Source: Dryas octopetala
Taxonomy: Eukaryota; Streptophyta; Magnoliopsida; Rosales; Rosaceae
NCBI GenBank assembly: GCA_963921425.1
Contig: OY992840.1
Coordinates: 5,520,501-5,584,500 of the forward strand
DNA: 64,000 nt
Direction: 5' to 3'
Below are positions 10,260-23,045 of this stretch, one piece after another. The position numbers and the translations under genes were made by a program. The stretch's first letter is position 1; each line of letters starts with the position of its first letter. Under the pieces are notes generated by a model. It saw only the letters and a program-made list of their open reading frames with translations, was not told the origin of the DNA and searched no databases.

Positions 10260-10999
10260 GTCATCCATTTCTCGTTCATGAGTTAAATTTTGTTCTTGAG
10301 CAACCTATTGGTAAACTTCCAAGTCGAAAATCTGGAAGATGATATCGCTCACCCTTATAAGGTCCTATATATCCTTTCATTTGTGGATAACCAGCAATTA
10401 GATAATATTTACCTATAAAAAAAAAAATGGGTATTAATTACCAAGTAAGATATATTTTTAACTTGAAATAAATTAAGTTACTAACTAGTAGGTGGATGAG
10501 GAAATTTCAAATGTGGTCTTCTTAAGGCCTCCAAGAATATTCGTGCATCATGAGCAGCACCTTCCCATCGAGCTCATACAAATGTAAAACATATATTAAA
10601 ATTACATACGGCCATAACATTTTGGGTAGTGATACATTTTCTACCAATATAAGGTATTTGTCTTTCTCTAGGCACCACAACTGATATATGTGTTCCGTCA
10701 ATAGCCTCAATACAATATTTAAAATATGGCCAATATCGATTGTCATCTTTAATTTTATCTGGAACTCTCCTAAATTGTGGATCAAGTGGCCTTATAATAT
10801 CAATAGCCATGTAAGAAACAACACCTAATATTATTTCAAACCACCTTGACACAGTTTTACCTAAGTGTTGAAATCTTTCTTGGATCATCCTATTAGTAAA
10901 CCCATGACCTAGCATAATAAGGAACATTGATAATGCCTCTACCAAAGGTATATCTCCAGATTCTTTCAATCCATATTTTCCAATAAGTGTCGACAACAA
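10260..10999 (-). pseudogene. Harbinger transposase, central and C-terminal part
   Basis: The minus strand reads LLSTLIGKYGLK, then HLGKTVSRWF and EAIDGTHISVVVP (the first catalytic Asp of the DDE_Tnp_4 nuclease), and NVMAVCNFNICFTFV. The frame then shifts into a GWEGAAHDARIFLEA-like piece (about 10580-10520). After a probable intron (acceptor near 10425) it continues YYLIAGYPQMKGYIGPYKG, with the conserved DxGYP block altered. The next region (HLPDF) is followed by a stop. The protein would cut and join DNA together with the Myb-like partner. The frameshift and the upstream insertion make it non-functional. Confidence 0.75.
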
Positions 11000-11008
11000 T
11001 TCATTAAA

Positions 11009-14000
11009 GGGAAAACTTTAGCAAAAGAACTCATATTATACCTCTTGTCGCAGTTGAGGATGTGACATTCACTTTGGTTCAATTAAGGAACCCAACTGCA
11101 CATTAATTTCAATTAAGGGATTTCCGTCATCTCCGTCACACATTCCATTTAAAATACATCACATGACTTGCACGTGCTTGACCTGAATGGGCAATTTTGT
11201 CATTTTACTTGGGATTTTAGTCAAGCTTAGGTCAACCCGATTTCCCACCAACGAAAAAAAAAACTTAAGAACAAAATTAAACTGAAAACCAAATTAAACT
11301 CAAAATGCAAAAGCAAAAACTTAAAAGACAAAAATCTAAAGCAAAAAAGCAAACACAAGAACACAAGAGGAGCAGAAGAACAACACCGAGGGTTTGCAGA
11401 GAATCTCTGCGATTCCAGCCTGTGCAAAGTATAAGCGCAGTTGGTCAGGGAGCTCACTCGACTGATGAACCCACCCAAATCTATCTGAGTTTTTCAGAGA
11501 AGAAGGAGATCCTCCTACCTACGTAAGTGGTCCTGTGTTCAAACTCTTTGGTTTTGTAAGTCGCGATTTGAGATTTCTGTGTTAGGGAATATTCTGCAAT
11601 AGCCATGTGGCAGTCGTTTTCATCTGAGTAGTGGGCTGCTTTTGTTTGAGTGTGGATTTCTATATTGACCAAGTGGGTGGGTTTAGGGTTTCTTTATTGG
11701 CCAAGTGGGGTGGGTGTGTCGTTTTCTGTTGTTGGCCGGCCTTTACTGTGTTTTTGACCTTTTGCACTTTAGTATCATTTTGGCCTTTTTGAACTTTACT
11801 GGTGGGATTAAATGCTGAGAAGTTTAATATCGATGTACTTGTTTGCAGTTACCTAATTACTTAATTTAATGGTTAAACTAGTACCTAATTAGGTGTAGAA
11901 CAATACTTAGTTATATACGTACAGTTACCAAATTAGGACAATACTTAATTACTTAATTGAGCTAATGTTTAGTCAATTACTTAATAAATTATGCATGGTC
12001 TATTTTGGAAAGTAACACGCAGGTAATCTTGACAATTTTACATTGGAGATCCACTATTGGGGACAAGTGATGCAGTTAAACCCTGAAACTGGTGAGGCCA
12101 TCTATGTGCATGGAAAGGTCATTTGGGCAGGTCATTTGGAAAGGTCATTTGGCCAATATGGACTATATATATGTCCTTATTGGAGATGGATGAGTTAGCT
12201 AAATAGCTGCGATTCAAAATTACTCCTTTGTATTATTACAGAAAGCCTGACGAAGGTGAGAACTTGGGTTGGGAACCTGTGTTGACAGATCAATGTGTAT
12301 TGAGGTGATGTAGACTTCAAGATGCTAACAGGGTGGCAAAAGTATACTTCGTGACCGACGAGAGACAGTTTATGCTAGGTAATGTACATCATGATAATGC
12401 AAACGAACATGAGCCAATAAACCTAGATACAGATGATGAGCATAAACAAAATGAAGAAGAGGTTGTTGGAAACATTGAGGCAGAGGTAGTGGGAAACAAT
12501 GAGGAAGAAGTTGATGGTCATAAAGACCCAATTGTGGGGGGTCCAAATGAGAACGTGGTTGAGGGACAACCTGAGGCAGAGGTTGATCAACACACTGCAA
12601 CTAGGACTAGTGTACCAGACATGTGAGAAGATTATGGTTTGTGTGATCAACAGGAGTTTGATAGTCAATTATTTGATGAGTTATATGATGTTAAGGTTCA
12701 GCTGAGCAAAAAAGCAGTACAACCTGAGAGTCAAGAAGCTTCTGTGTCCATGTCTAAGAATAAGGGAAAGGAGAAACTTGTGGAAGATGATCAGGAAGAT
12801 CGATGAAGATAAAGATGATGGTTTAGCTTCTAATGAGTCTGGTGAAGATGAGTCTAAGCATGATGATGAAGATGAAGATTATGAATATGTTGACAGTGAG
12901 TATGACCAGCAAGAAGAAGATTTTCGGATGTATAATGATTATGTAGACATGATTGTTAAGAGTGATAAGGATGGTGGGGTTTCAGGGATGTTGATTCTGA
13001 TGATATGGCCAATGAGGAAGACATCTGGAGTGTTGATAGTCGTGAAGAAGATGAAAGTGACAATGATAAGAGGGTTCGAAGAGAAAGCTTCCTAAGTTTA
13101 CCTATTTTAGGAAAGAGATTGATATGATGGACTCCAAGTTTAAGTTGGGACAATACTATAAGTATGGGGAGTTATTCAAAGAGGCAGTGAGAGAATATTC
13201 TATTGTCAATGGGAGATAAATCATCTTTGCCAAAAACCATAGATGTTTTGTGAGGGCAAAGTGTCCATATGGTTGTCCATGAATGATTTTTTTTTTTTTT
13301 TTTTGCTTCTATTGACAGGAAGAAAAAGATTTTTGTGGTTAGGACTTTAGTTGATGAGCATGATGGTTGTACATGGTTGTACAACTCCCCTATATAACCA
13401 GTATGCCAATGCAGTTTGGATGTTCCAAAGGTATGAGAATGACTTCATGAATAATCAAAAGTAAGATGTGAGGGCATTTCAGGAGATGATACATAAAAAG
13501 TACAACATTATTGTCACCAGATCTCATTGTTACAGAGCAAGAAACTTGGCTTTGAAAGAACTTGATGGTCATCTCAAGGGGCAGTATGCACGGTTATGGG
13601 ATTACCTTGAGACTCTTAAACAGACTAATGAGAACACAACAGTTAAGGTAATGTCTGACTAGGAAGTTGGTGGTCCAAGATTCAGGAGGGTTTACATTTG
13701 TTTTGGCACATGCAAGAGGGGCTATCTAGAGGGTTGGAGAAGGGTGATAGGGTTGGATGGCTGCTTCATCAAAAGGCCACACAAAGGGCAACTCTTATGT
13801 GCTATTGAGGTTGATGCCAACAATGACATATTCCCCATGGCATTTGTAGTGGTTGAGATTGAAAACAGAAGTACATGGAGTTGGTTTTTGGAATGGATGA
13901 TTGAGGATTTGATGATTGACAATTCACATGGGCAAGTCATAATTTCTGTTAAGTAGAAAGGTCTGATAGACTCAGTGAAAGTGTTACTCCCACATGCAAA

Positions 14001-15017
14001 ACACAGAAATTGTGTGAAGCATATGGCAACTAACTTCAGACAGAAGCATCCAGGAATCTTTTTGTACAACCTAGTTTTTTCTGCTGCAAGTCAACTAACA
14101 AGAGCAATTTTTGTTAGAGATGAAGAAGATGAGACTAGCTGATTCACTAGGACATGGTTGGTTTAATGACAAGCCACCTCAGCACTGGTTCCAAGCATTT
14201 TTTGGGACATGGACAAAGTGTGATCTCATTCTCAATAACTTATGTGAGTCCTTTAATGCAGTCATCCTAACTTGTGTGATCTCATTCTCAATAACTTGTT
14301 GATGGCAAGAATGAGAGAAAATTGTCAGAGATGGAAGCATACTATTGGCCCGAGAATAATGGAAGTCATTGAGAATAGAAAAAAGGATTGCAATACATGC
14401 ATTGTACATTATTGTGGAGCAAGGAAATATCAAGTGATGACCATGTATCAACAGCAATATGTGCTGTGCATCTTGACACCATAACTTGTTCTTGTAGAAA
14501 GTGGGAATTGAGTGGCATACCATGCACTCATGCCCTAGCAAGCATTTGGAAGCATAAAGGGAAGGTTGAGGATTTTGTAGATGATAAGTACAAGATAGAG
14601 TCATACATGCTAACTTATTCCCCCATGATCAACCTAATGCTTGGCTCAAACATGTGGGTTAGGACTGGGAATGCTCTCCTAAAACCCCCTGCGTACAAGA
14701 AACAGCCTGACCCAGGAAAGTGAGGGCTATGGATGCAAGTGAAACAAAGGCCCTAACACAAAGAACCCAACCAACCTGCCATGAAATCGGGTGACCTGGG
14801 CTTGACTAAAATCCCAAGTGAAATGACAAAATTGCCCATTCAGGTCAAGCACGTGCAAGTCACGTGATGTATTTTAAACGGGATGTGTGACGGAGATGAC
14901 AGAAATCCCTTAATTGAAATTAATGTGCAATTTGAGTCCTTAATTGAACCAAAATGAATGTCGCATCCTCAACTGTGACAAGGGGTATAGTATGAGTCCT
15001 TTTGCTAAAGTTTTCCC
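11009..15017 (+). mobile_element. Mutator-like element (MULE), complete ends
   Basis: Exact 9-bp target duplications TTCATTAAA (11000-11008 and 15018-15026) flank terminal inverted repeats of roughly 220 bp that begin GGGAAAACTTTAGCAAAAGA and end with the near-complement. It sits inside the Harbinger transposase reading frame. It carries a decayed MuDR-type transposase on the plus strand. A CT/AG-mixed leader (about 11300-11530) may be its promoter region. Confidence 0.9.
12333..14723 (+). pseudogene. MuDR-type MULE transposase, broken
   Basis: Pieces in order: acidic N-terminal segments rich in Asp/Glu (12333-12626 and 12778-12960); a MuDR-type domain near 13150-13380 (YYKYGELFKEAVREYS, later RKKIFVVRTLVDEHDGC); the transposase core at 13744-14070 (IGLDGCFIKRPHKGQLLCAI, then AKHRNCVKHM); and a SWIM zinc finger at 14490-14540 (CSCRKWELSGIPCTHAL), followed by the usual C-terminal tail. 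Several stops, frameshifts and a poly-T tract (about 13285-13303) break it. A short duplicated phrase (CTTGTGTGATCTCATTCTCAATAACTT-like) near 14220-14295 also disrupts the frame. Confidence 0.75.
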
Positions 15018-15039
15018 TTCATTAAATACATATATGTTT

Positions 15040-15327
15040 TTACATCCTAAATTGTTGGTGGCACCTTACCTTATGGCCATCTAAAATTTCAATTATCCAT
15101 TTATATCCAGTATGAGTAGAAGTAATGCATGGTTCTTTATTAACATATTTAAGCCATTCAGATACAGCTACCACACATCCTACAGACACTAATTGATAAA
15201 ATTCATCATCATCGCTTTCATATGTAGAAGTGTGTGTACTGTTAGTATCACTGTTGCTAGAACTCATGTGTCTGTACAAATGAAAAAACACATATATTAA
15301 AAAAAAAACATATAATATATATATCAA
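15040..15327 (-). pseudogene. Harbinger transposase, N-terminal part
   Basis: The minus strand reads MSSSNSDTNSTHTSTYESDD, then WIIEILDGHKVRCHQQFRM, the conserved block that precedes the catalytic region in PIF/Harbinger transposases. One in-frame stop follows that Met. Across the MULE the frame continues into LLSTLIGKYGLK at 10999, which shows that the two parts were one gene. The adjoining region to 15590 is AT-rich and looks like intron or spacer. Confidence 0.7.
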
Positions 15328-15589
15328 TTGAATTAGATTTCAACAAGTAGACGATCATTAATAACACACAATATAATACTAACATTATCAAAAAAGTAAA
15401 CAAGGTTAATATAATTAAAATAACAAACACCATATCTATTTGTTTCTAGCTAGTAACTAATCCAAAAGAGATGACATAACTAAAAAAATAAAGTACTGAA
15501 TAAATGTGAAGTTGATAGTTGAAAACAATGTGGCACCTTAAACTTTCTTGTTCTTAAGCCACATAATTAATTTGTCGACTGGCATGCTT

Positions 15590-16524
15590 TAATCAACAAA
15601 CATCTCTCGATTCTTTCTTTTAGTTAAGATCTGCATCCTTCAATAAAAGTTCCTCATCGTTAATAATATCAAGCAACCCTTCTACAATTTGCATCACTTT
15701 ATCAACGCTACAATCAAGCTTATCTTTGCTTTTAGAAGCACTACTCCATTTGCTACCATATCTAAAATAGTATCTAACTGCTTTGATAACTTAACCCCAA
15801 CTCTAGCTTTTTTATAAGCTCTCTTTTTTTTTTCAATTTTTTTTTTCATTCTCTTCTGTGGAGGGATAAACATCAGGGGCAACATTGTTAGCATCATTTA
15901 TTTTCTCAAGTTCATTAACAGAATCGAGAGTATAATCTAACTCATCTTCACCATCCATAATAGTCTTTGTCATTTTGTTCTCCTATAGCTTGTTCATGCA
16001 CAACATCATGTACACCAATACCTTAGGAGAGAGCCCAAGCACTTTCACCAGTAACAACAATATTTTTAAAAAGAATGTCTAATTCGTCAACATGTTTCAT
16101 TCCTTTTCCTTTAAATTTTGCAACATCGAGATTCTCCTGCATTAATAGCAACAACGTACACTAAGAAGTTTGAAACAAGCAAATAAAAAATATCAAAATA
16201 AATAAAGCATTAAGAGAATACAATCTAAGATAAGAAATGTCCCTTCAACTTTTTCTCCCACCACTCATCGCTGGCATTGATAGTCTTCTTCAGAGGGTCT
16301 CATCCTAAACCAATCTCTTTTCCAACTAAAGATGTCCATACTAGCCAATCTTTCTTAAGAGACGATCATTTGTTCTTGAGCTGCTTATAGTTGTAGTTTC
16401 TTTTAGTAACTTCATTCAATTTTTGTATAACATTTTTTCATCCCATCTTACTAAAATGACCATTTGGCTGATTCCCAACTAATGTCTCAGCAACACAAAT
16501 CCTAATGAATGCATCAAAAATTTG
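15590..16524 (-). pseudogene. Harbinger-associated Myb/SANT-like protein, broken
   Basis: The minus strand between about 16515 and 16220 reads IFDAFIRICVAETLVGN, QLKNK, LKKDWLVWTSLVGKEIG and NASDEWWEKKLKGH, with stops between. This is the Myb/SANT-like domain of the second protein of plant PIF/Harbinger elements, which helps bind the element ends. Downstream coding (to about 15690) is charged and low in complexity. The N-terminal end was separated by the LTR insertion; a candidate start (MSNNIVKPSQDACGEENDKQ) lies at 18895 on the minus strand. Confidence 0.6.
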
Positions 16525-16878
16525 TGTAATATCCCAGAAATTCAAATTTTCTTTTATATTTTACGTTGTTTTTACAAAGATTTAAGCTAAGAAAATTGGG
16601 AAGGGTTTGTTTTGGAAAATGTTTATTTTGATTTAATTATTATAAAATTAGTTTGACCCAAAAGTTGATTATTTGAAATATTGAGCTTTTGATCTTAATT
16701 TTGGTCTCGTTGGAAAGATCTCGGGTTACGAGCATGTAGACGCAAACCGTGCGTGATTTGGAGGTACAGATTGAAAGTTACGGACATTTTAATGTGAGGG
16801 GCATTTTTGGTAATTTCAATTATATGGGTTAAAAAACCCAAAACCCAGAAAATTATGGAACACTCTCTCACCTCACGC

Positions 16879-16915
<37 letters not shown>

Positions 16916-18809
16916 CTCTATGTTCTCTCCTTCTGCCCCCTTTCTCCAGCCATATATCCGTCTTCCGGTAACAGATGCCGGTGATATGGGTCCGATTTCT
17001 TCCTCTTCCATTCCTCTTCATTTTTATGTTATTTGATTAACCTACAAACTAGCAAAAAAACCCAGATTTAGGAAAGAGACCTGATCAGGGCTCGCCGGCG
17101 ATTGGGCTTTTCCAGCAGCATCGTAGCCTCCCGATGTCATCATCTTCTTCCTCTCTTTATGCTGAGTATGATGGTGGGATTGGATTGCTCAACCGACCAC
17201 TATAGCACGCAAATCGACGTAGAGAAGCCGCCGGCCTCCCCACCGTCGATCTCCATTTTTCCAATGGGTTCGTCGCTCTCGACCACCAACAAACCACTCC
17301 CTACGTTGAACTGAACACGTGAGTGTGCTTGGATGAAGACAATTGTGAGGAAATTAAAAAGTCCAATTCGAAACAGAGAACTGCCACTGCCACTGCCACA
17401 GTTGCCTGCGGCGGCTCCAGCCGCTTTTGGCCGTTGGTTTGGGTGAGTGTACCCCTCTCTTTATGCTCTCATGAATGATTGGATTAACTTGTGCAAAATT
17501 GTTGTGAAAATGGAATTTGCAAGTGGAGCACTCATTAGCGGCAGCTCTGGGAACCCTATTTGATTTGTTTGTGTTATGTTGTGCATATTTAGTTTATTGT
17601 GTGGAATCGGTGACTTGAATTGTTGTTGTTAGTTGGATAATTGGATTAATTGGTTTTAGCTGAGGTTAATGGTTTTGTTGAGTGTGAAATGCTAATGGAA
17701 TACTGGGATTAAATAAATTTAATTTTGTTGGTTTTGCTGATTTTTAGAATGTAGTTGGGATAAATTAAAATTATGATTTTGGTGAGTGATAGAGTTTACT
17801 TTATTTGGCATGTTGATATAAAGAGGCAGACTCCAGGATGTAATTAAGAAATAAATGGTAAATTTCCAGATTTCGATATGATGATGTTTTGTTGTTAGTG
17901 TACTGTGTACTACCTGTATTGATGTGGATTGTCAATTAGACTTGTAATGTTCTGCTAATACTTGGTTTATTTTGGGATGCTAAAGGTTATATTGATTGGG
18001 GTGTGGATGACAGCAATAGTTTTGATTGTTGGTGTATCGGCTTGAGTTGCCGAATTGGTTTCAGATTATTATACAAATACTGGAACCTATTGGAATAAAA
18101 GTGGTTTATTTGAATTAAACGATTTCGTTATGTGATTATAATTGATCTCTTTGTTGAATGAATAAGGTTAAAGGAATTTAATTTATTTTGATACGTTGAC
18201 CTAATTGATATTTCCATAACTGAATTTTGAGAAATAGATTGGTGATGTTTTGCTATTAATTGAATGCTTGGATTATTAAGGAATATTAATAGTTTGGCTG
18301 TTGGTGACTGATGAGGACTGTGACAATTTTGATTACTGATGAATCGACTTTGAGTTGATGTGATGGTTGTCATATTATTATTTTTATATTGGGAAGTTGA
18401 GAAATATGGTTATATGCCTAATTGAATGTGTATTGAGAGTTTGTTTGATTTGGGTTGCACTCATACGAGCTTTACGGCTTACCGGGTTTTTCATGTAACC
18501 TAGTGCACCATTCCATGGTGCAGTGGTTGTTTTGCAGATTAATTAGGTTGAGGAGTCAGCGTGGAGGGGACAAGGCAGTGGGACCCAGTGGATTAAATAA
18601 ATAAATATTTGTAATTATTTGGCTCATTAAATGTAATTTTTTAAATATGCATTTTCGCTGCTAGATTTTCATTTAATCAGTTTCGGTTTTAACATAAAAA
18701 GGCTTACGTATTTTAGGGAATTTGAGAATACAATGTCGAATAGTCAGGCGTTGTACTCTTGAAATCTTTAAAGTATGTGCCGCATGTGCTTGGGATTCGG
18801 GGAGTAAAA
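16525..18809 (+). mobile_element. Probable solo LTR (about 2.3 kb) within the Harbinger element
   Basis: It begins TGTAATATCCCAGAAATTC and ends ATTCGGGGAGTAAAA, which resembles the TGTAAxxCCCC...GGGGTxTxACA ends of some Ty3/gypsy LTRs, with the last bases altered. Candidate 5-bp target duplications are ATTTG (16520-16524) and ATTCG (18810-18814), one mismatch. It carries a long CT tract (16880-16912) and leader-like sequence but no clear protein. Alternatives are a LARD or a captured gene promoter. Confidence 0.45.
16880..16912. repeat. (CT)n microsatellite
   Basis: An uninterrupted run of about 16 CT units directly after CTCACGCGT, in the leader-like part of the LTR. Confidence 0.9.
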
Positions 18810-18814
18810 ATTCG

Positions 18815-19615
18815 ATCTTCCAAATTTGCCTTGCCTTGTTTATCATTTTCTTCCCCACATGCATCTTGTGATGGCTTAACTATATTATTACTCATACTCT
18901 ATTAAAAAAATATTGTAAAAATAAAACAAAACTAAGTTATGATTGATAAAGAACAACTAATTACAACAAATGAAAATTAAAGTGAAATTATAAGGCACAT
19001 TACAAATATATGAAGTCCATATTGAAAAGATGCAAATCGGAAATAGTAAAATTTTTGCACTAATCCATGTCTCCTTATGATAAAAGCATTTTAATAATTA
19101 ATAAGGAGATCACAATCTGAGAACTCAATCATTGATATATATAATTATCAGAAGGATTCAGCCACTGGGTCAAATTTTTAGTGTCCAAAAATTACTTGAA
19201 CCCCAGTCCTTAGAACACCTTGACGTGGTTCGAATTAATATCATAACTAAATTTTCATCATAAATCGTCAATATATAGACATGAATTTTTATACAAATTA
19301 AACACAAATAGAAAAATAATAAAAGAATGAGTTTAAACATCATACCAAGCAGATGAAAAATAAACACATGGGGATTTGGTGGATTTTGAGACGACGCTTT
19401 CTCCTGAATGACAAAATTTAAAGAGAAATCAAAAGATTCAATATTTCTATGAGCTATATAGGAAGAGATTGATAAGAAGGACTAGAAGGTAAAAGAGTTC
19501 TATGGGAGGAGAAACAAAGAAGACGTTGAGGGTTTGAGTTTTAGGGAGAAGATAATTGGAGAATTTTATTAAAAGAATAGGGATAATTTAGGAAATAGAA
19601 AAGTTTCATTAAAGG
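18815..19615. other. AT-rich flank of the Harbinger element, no clear gene
   Basis: Likely 5' portion of the Harbinger gene pair (minus strand). Apart from the possible Myb-protein start at 18895, no coding region is convincing. Confidence 0.35.
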
Positions 19616-19905
19616 CCCAAGTGCTTTTTGGTTTTTCATTGTGCAGCGCATTTAAGAGGAAGCACCTCCTGAAAAAAAAAATATTTCAAGTGCTTCCTAG
19701 CCTACTTAAAGCACTTTTTCAAAAACAGCCAAACATCAATTTTAAAAAGCAAAAGTGCTTCCGCCAATTTGGAAGCGCTTTTAGCACATCTAAAAGCACT
19801 CCTAAAAAAGTCCTTAATGCATTTTCCCATTTTGTACTGCTTTTTAGAAGAGCTTTTACTTAGCGCTTCCAAGCGTTTTTACTGGCAGTGCTTTTGCTAA
19901 TACAT
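19616..19905. repeat. MITE-like AAGCGCTTTT/AAGTGCTT repeat
   Basis: Repeated GAAGCACC, AAAGCACTTTT, GGAAGCGCTTTTAG and CTTCCAAGCG words in both orientations match the stretch at 9362-10000. It may include the right end of the Harbinger element. Confidence 0.45.
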
Positions 19906-20130
19906 ACTCCTTGTATATTGGGTTTCACTTTAGAATTACTTTAGTTTTTTAGGGGAAAATATGAGATTCTATTTGTTACTGTTAGACAGTAACAAATAAA
20001 ATCTATCACAATTGAAGAGAAATGTATCATAGCAAAATTAAATGGGGGAGAAACGCATCAGCATTGAAAATTCATTTTAGGGCAAAACTAGTTGGAAGCA
20101 AGGCTGCAAGCAAGGCACATAATCCATGCA

Positions 20131-20224
20131 TACAAATAAAATGTAGATATAAAATTCCACATATTAATTTGTTACTGTCTGGCAAATATGTACAAATAAA
20201 ATGTAGATATAAAATCTCACATAT
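20131..20224. repeat. Direct duplication, period 60 bp
   Basis: TACAAATAAAATGTAGATAT starts at 20131 and again at 20191, and each copy is followed by AAAAT and a CACATAT-like end. The intervening TTACTGTCTGGCAAATATG word recurs in altered form near 20231, 20750 and 24665. Confidence 0.7.
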
Positions 20225-20514
20225 GTAGGCAGTGGCAAATATGCATAGGCAGTGACAATTTAGATTAAAAAAGAAAAAAGAAGTTGTACAATTACTCTTA
20301 ATATATAATCTATATATCAGGAAAGCACACATGTCACACTACATGCTAAACATCAAAGGATATTGGAAAACTTAAAAGAGCGAATTAGTTACCTACAGTA
20401 GGACAAGTATTACGTACTGTAGTACTCTTAGTAGTGTAAGACCGTCAGTAAAGTCAGTGACAAATGGCAGTTGCAATCAAATCTTCTTGTGAGTGTTAAT
20501 AGAAAGACTTCTAT

Positions 20515-20620
20515 GTAACAAGTGTATATAAAATTGTGTCTATCTCTCTCATCACGTGCTAGATCATATGATGAGAGAGATAGACATAAAAAATATATAC
20601 AACCGTGATAGGTAAGTTTT
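20515..20620. mobile_element. Foldback MITE with an 18-bp perfect stem
   Basis: TGTCTATCTCTCTCATCA (20537-20554) is the exact complement of 20569-20586, with a 14-base loop. Imperfect pairing extends outwards (ACAAGTGTATATAAAA against TATATACAACCGTGATAGG). The outer ends resemble the element at 31573-31684. Confidence 0.6.
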
Positions 20621-22239
20621 TTCGTTAAATATTATTCATGAAAGTGAGTGTTAAATGGTAGTGGCAATCAAATATTGATATCATCATCTCGTGCCTCTTA
20701 CTCAAAATGCCAAATATCATATAAACATAAGCAATTTATTCACAGACAGTGGCAAATCTTACTGAAATCACTACAACAAAAACATCAATATATATCAGTC
20801 GTGGACTAATATCTAATGGGATACCAATGTGATATATCGAGTCGTGATATCTAATGTACTTCCTTAGATATTAGTTGTTCAACTAATATCTAAATATGTT
20901 TTACATACCCTTTTTTGAAATTCAAATCTGATGTCCTAAAGATTTAATGAATATAAGTTTTTTTAGTATTTCTTATATCTAAAAAAATCTGAGTGTAATA
21001 TTTCTGGTCAATAGACATCGTCTTTGACACTAAGATTGATATATATTCAAGGTATAAAAATCAGTTATGAGAGTGAATTAGATATATACAACCATTTTTA
21101 TATATCAGGTTTGAGATAAAATCTAATATATAACCAGAGTATAAAAATCAGGTCTGAGAGTAAATCCGGTATATAACCAAGGTATTAATATCAGTTCTAA
21201 GGTAGAATATGATATTGTTTAATATTTCGGGTTCAAAAGTAGAAATTTTAATGTAGGGTAAATATTAGTTTTTTTCACCTAAAAATGATATCAATAACAT
21301 TAAAATATGCATGTAATTTGAAATGGCCTTAAATGTTTGCAAGTATCAATGACATTCAAAGCTGCCAATTCAAATAAGGTTTTAAGTACAATATCTAACA
21401 AAATATCACAATTTTTATTTTGTAAAGGTCTAAACCTAACCACCAGCTAGCCTTGCTAAGAACTAAGGCAATATTGCCTAAATTAACCTGCTTTGTAAAG
21501 ACCCTTACAAAACCAAAATCAATTAGCTAGTAATGTTCCAAAAGCTAGCCACATGTACAAAAATATATGCATGGAAACACCTAAGTTAACATTTGCAAAT
21601 CAGTACTATGCATGTTCTAGCTAGCTAGTTCTAAAATCTGTCATCCTTTACAAAATATTGGCTTGGCAGCACATATTCTAAAAGTTGCAAAATCTTCAAT
21701 CTTCTCCTATCCTTTGCAAAATATCAGCATGCATAGCAGCAAACTCTATCCACACAAAAAGCAAAACATACACCACCTACCAACTTGTCAATCTACAAAT
21801 ATTTGGTGTTGACAAAATCTCCTCTTTCCACCCGTACCTCATCTATTTGTTCTTGAGTGTATCCACAACGCTTGGTCTTCGTCCATTGAAAACATCAAAG
21901 GAACATATATATATGCATTTTCTCCAAGTCAGCTAACTTATTCAATAATTTGGGCAGTACAATAAACCACTTAAAGGAAAAAAAAAAGACAGACTTGCAA
22001 TATATCTAGATTCAAGTATTACTTAAGCAATAAACACAGATCGGATCAGTTCCAAATGCATTACAAACCATACTCCAAGTATTCAATCAAAGGCAGTAAT
22101 CAATTATCCAAATGCATAAACAACACAAAGGCAATATAATCTACACCAGGTTCAAATATCCAAAATAATAGACCAATAAAACCACACAAGGTTAACAGAG
22201 ACATGGGCCAAGTTTTTAATGAAATGGAAATCTGACATT

Positions 22240-22345
22240 TGTCTCATAAGCAAGGTTGGTATCCTCAATAATTTTCTTCATGTAGCGCATTACATAATAA
22301 CCACATTCTACGCCACCAGGTTGCTTTGGACACTATGCATGTAGG
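22240..22345 (-). pseudogene. Ulp1-type (C48) protease C-terminal fragment in the CACTA element
   Basis: The minus strand reads CPKQPGGVECGYYVMRYMKK, then IIEDTNLAYETN and a stop. The Q-P-G-x-x-ECGYYVMRYM block contains the active-site Cys region of Ulp1/SUMO-protease-like domains often carried by plant CACTA and MULE elements. A splice acceptor-like TGCATAG precedes it. The His/Asp part is not recognisable upstream. Confidence 0.6.
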
Positions 22346-22849
22346 ATCCAAAACAATAAAACACACAGTTATTTCCTACCACAGTCATTGGCCTTGTTAG
22401 TCATAAAACAATAAGGTATGTTAATGAAATTAAATATCGAGGACTTATGGGAAAATGCCTCCATTATGGCATTTTCGAACTTTGCCTAGTACCCGTTCTT
22501 CTATTAAATTGTCTGACAGCACTTAATCAACAAAATTTGAAATTTAGTTATAATCACATACCTCTTGAAGATGGTAAAGTATATAAATCTGGAAAACAAA
22601 AAGTATATATGTTTACAAATGAATCAAATAAAAGAAAAGTCTTACGTGTTGACAACTTCCATCCACTCTTTGTCATGGGTTTGCCTTGGAGGAGGTCCAT
22701 TATAAAAACTGTGTTTTTGTCTTTATTTGAGAATGGTCAAAATCCAGTGCGCGCTTGAAAAATTAACATTAATAATCAACAAGTGATAAATGGAAAGCTT
22801 AAAATGGTAGGGCTGAGTTGTTTGTGAAGGGTTAAGTAATAAAAGAAAC

Positions 22850-23045
22850 TTACCCCGCATTGTATTATTAAAATAAAGATGTTCTCTTATTATCCTAATG
22901 GTAAACTTACTCAAGTTCTCACAGTTTTTGCAAGGACAATGGATGTACTTAGGATTGGTAGCATTCTCTCAAAAAATTCTCAACTCCCGTCTCATACTCC
23001 TTAGTCCTTCTATCATCATGCATCCAGGTTTTACCCATTGCATGC
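22850..23045 (-). pseudogene. CACTA transposase-associated N-terminal domain, frameshifted
   Basis: The minus strand reads MGKTWMHDDRRTKEYETGVE, then in another frame PKYIHCPCKNCENLSKFTIR and IREHLYFN. This is the transposase-associated domain (CPCxxC, then IxxHL) at the N-terminus of TNP2-type proteins. A frameshift separates the two halves. The domain should be followed by the transposase, which is missing. Confidence 0.7.

Larger units (their letters stand above)
10150..19600 (-). mobile_element. PIF/Harbinger transposon, split by a MULE and a probable solo LTR
   Basis: A Myb/SANT-like gene (15590-16524) and a DDE transposase (15327-15040, continuing 10999-10260) lie in the usual two-gene arrangement on the minus strand. 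The MULE at 11009-15017 splits the transposase and the LTR at 16525-18809 interrupts the Myb-like gene. Outer limits are approximate. Confidence 0.65.

Noticed and set aside
17102..17314. Small open frame with a signal-like N-terminus
   Set aside because: It lies in the leader-like part of a probable solo LTR and has no clear homology or splice partner.
22447..22758. Plus-strand open frame of 103 codons in the CACTA element
   Set aside because: Coding remnants on either side lie on the minus strand, and the product shows no recognisable domain.
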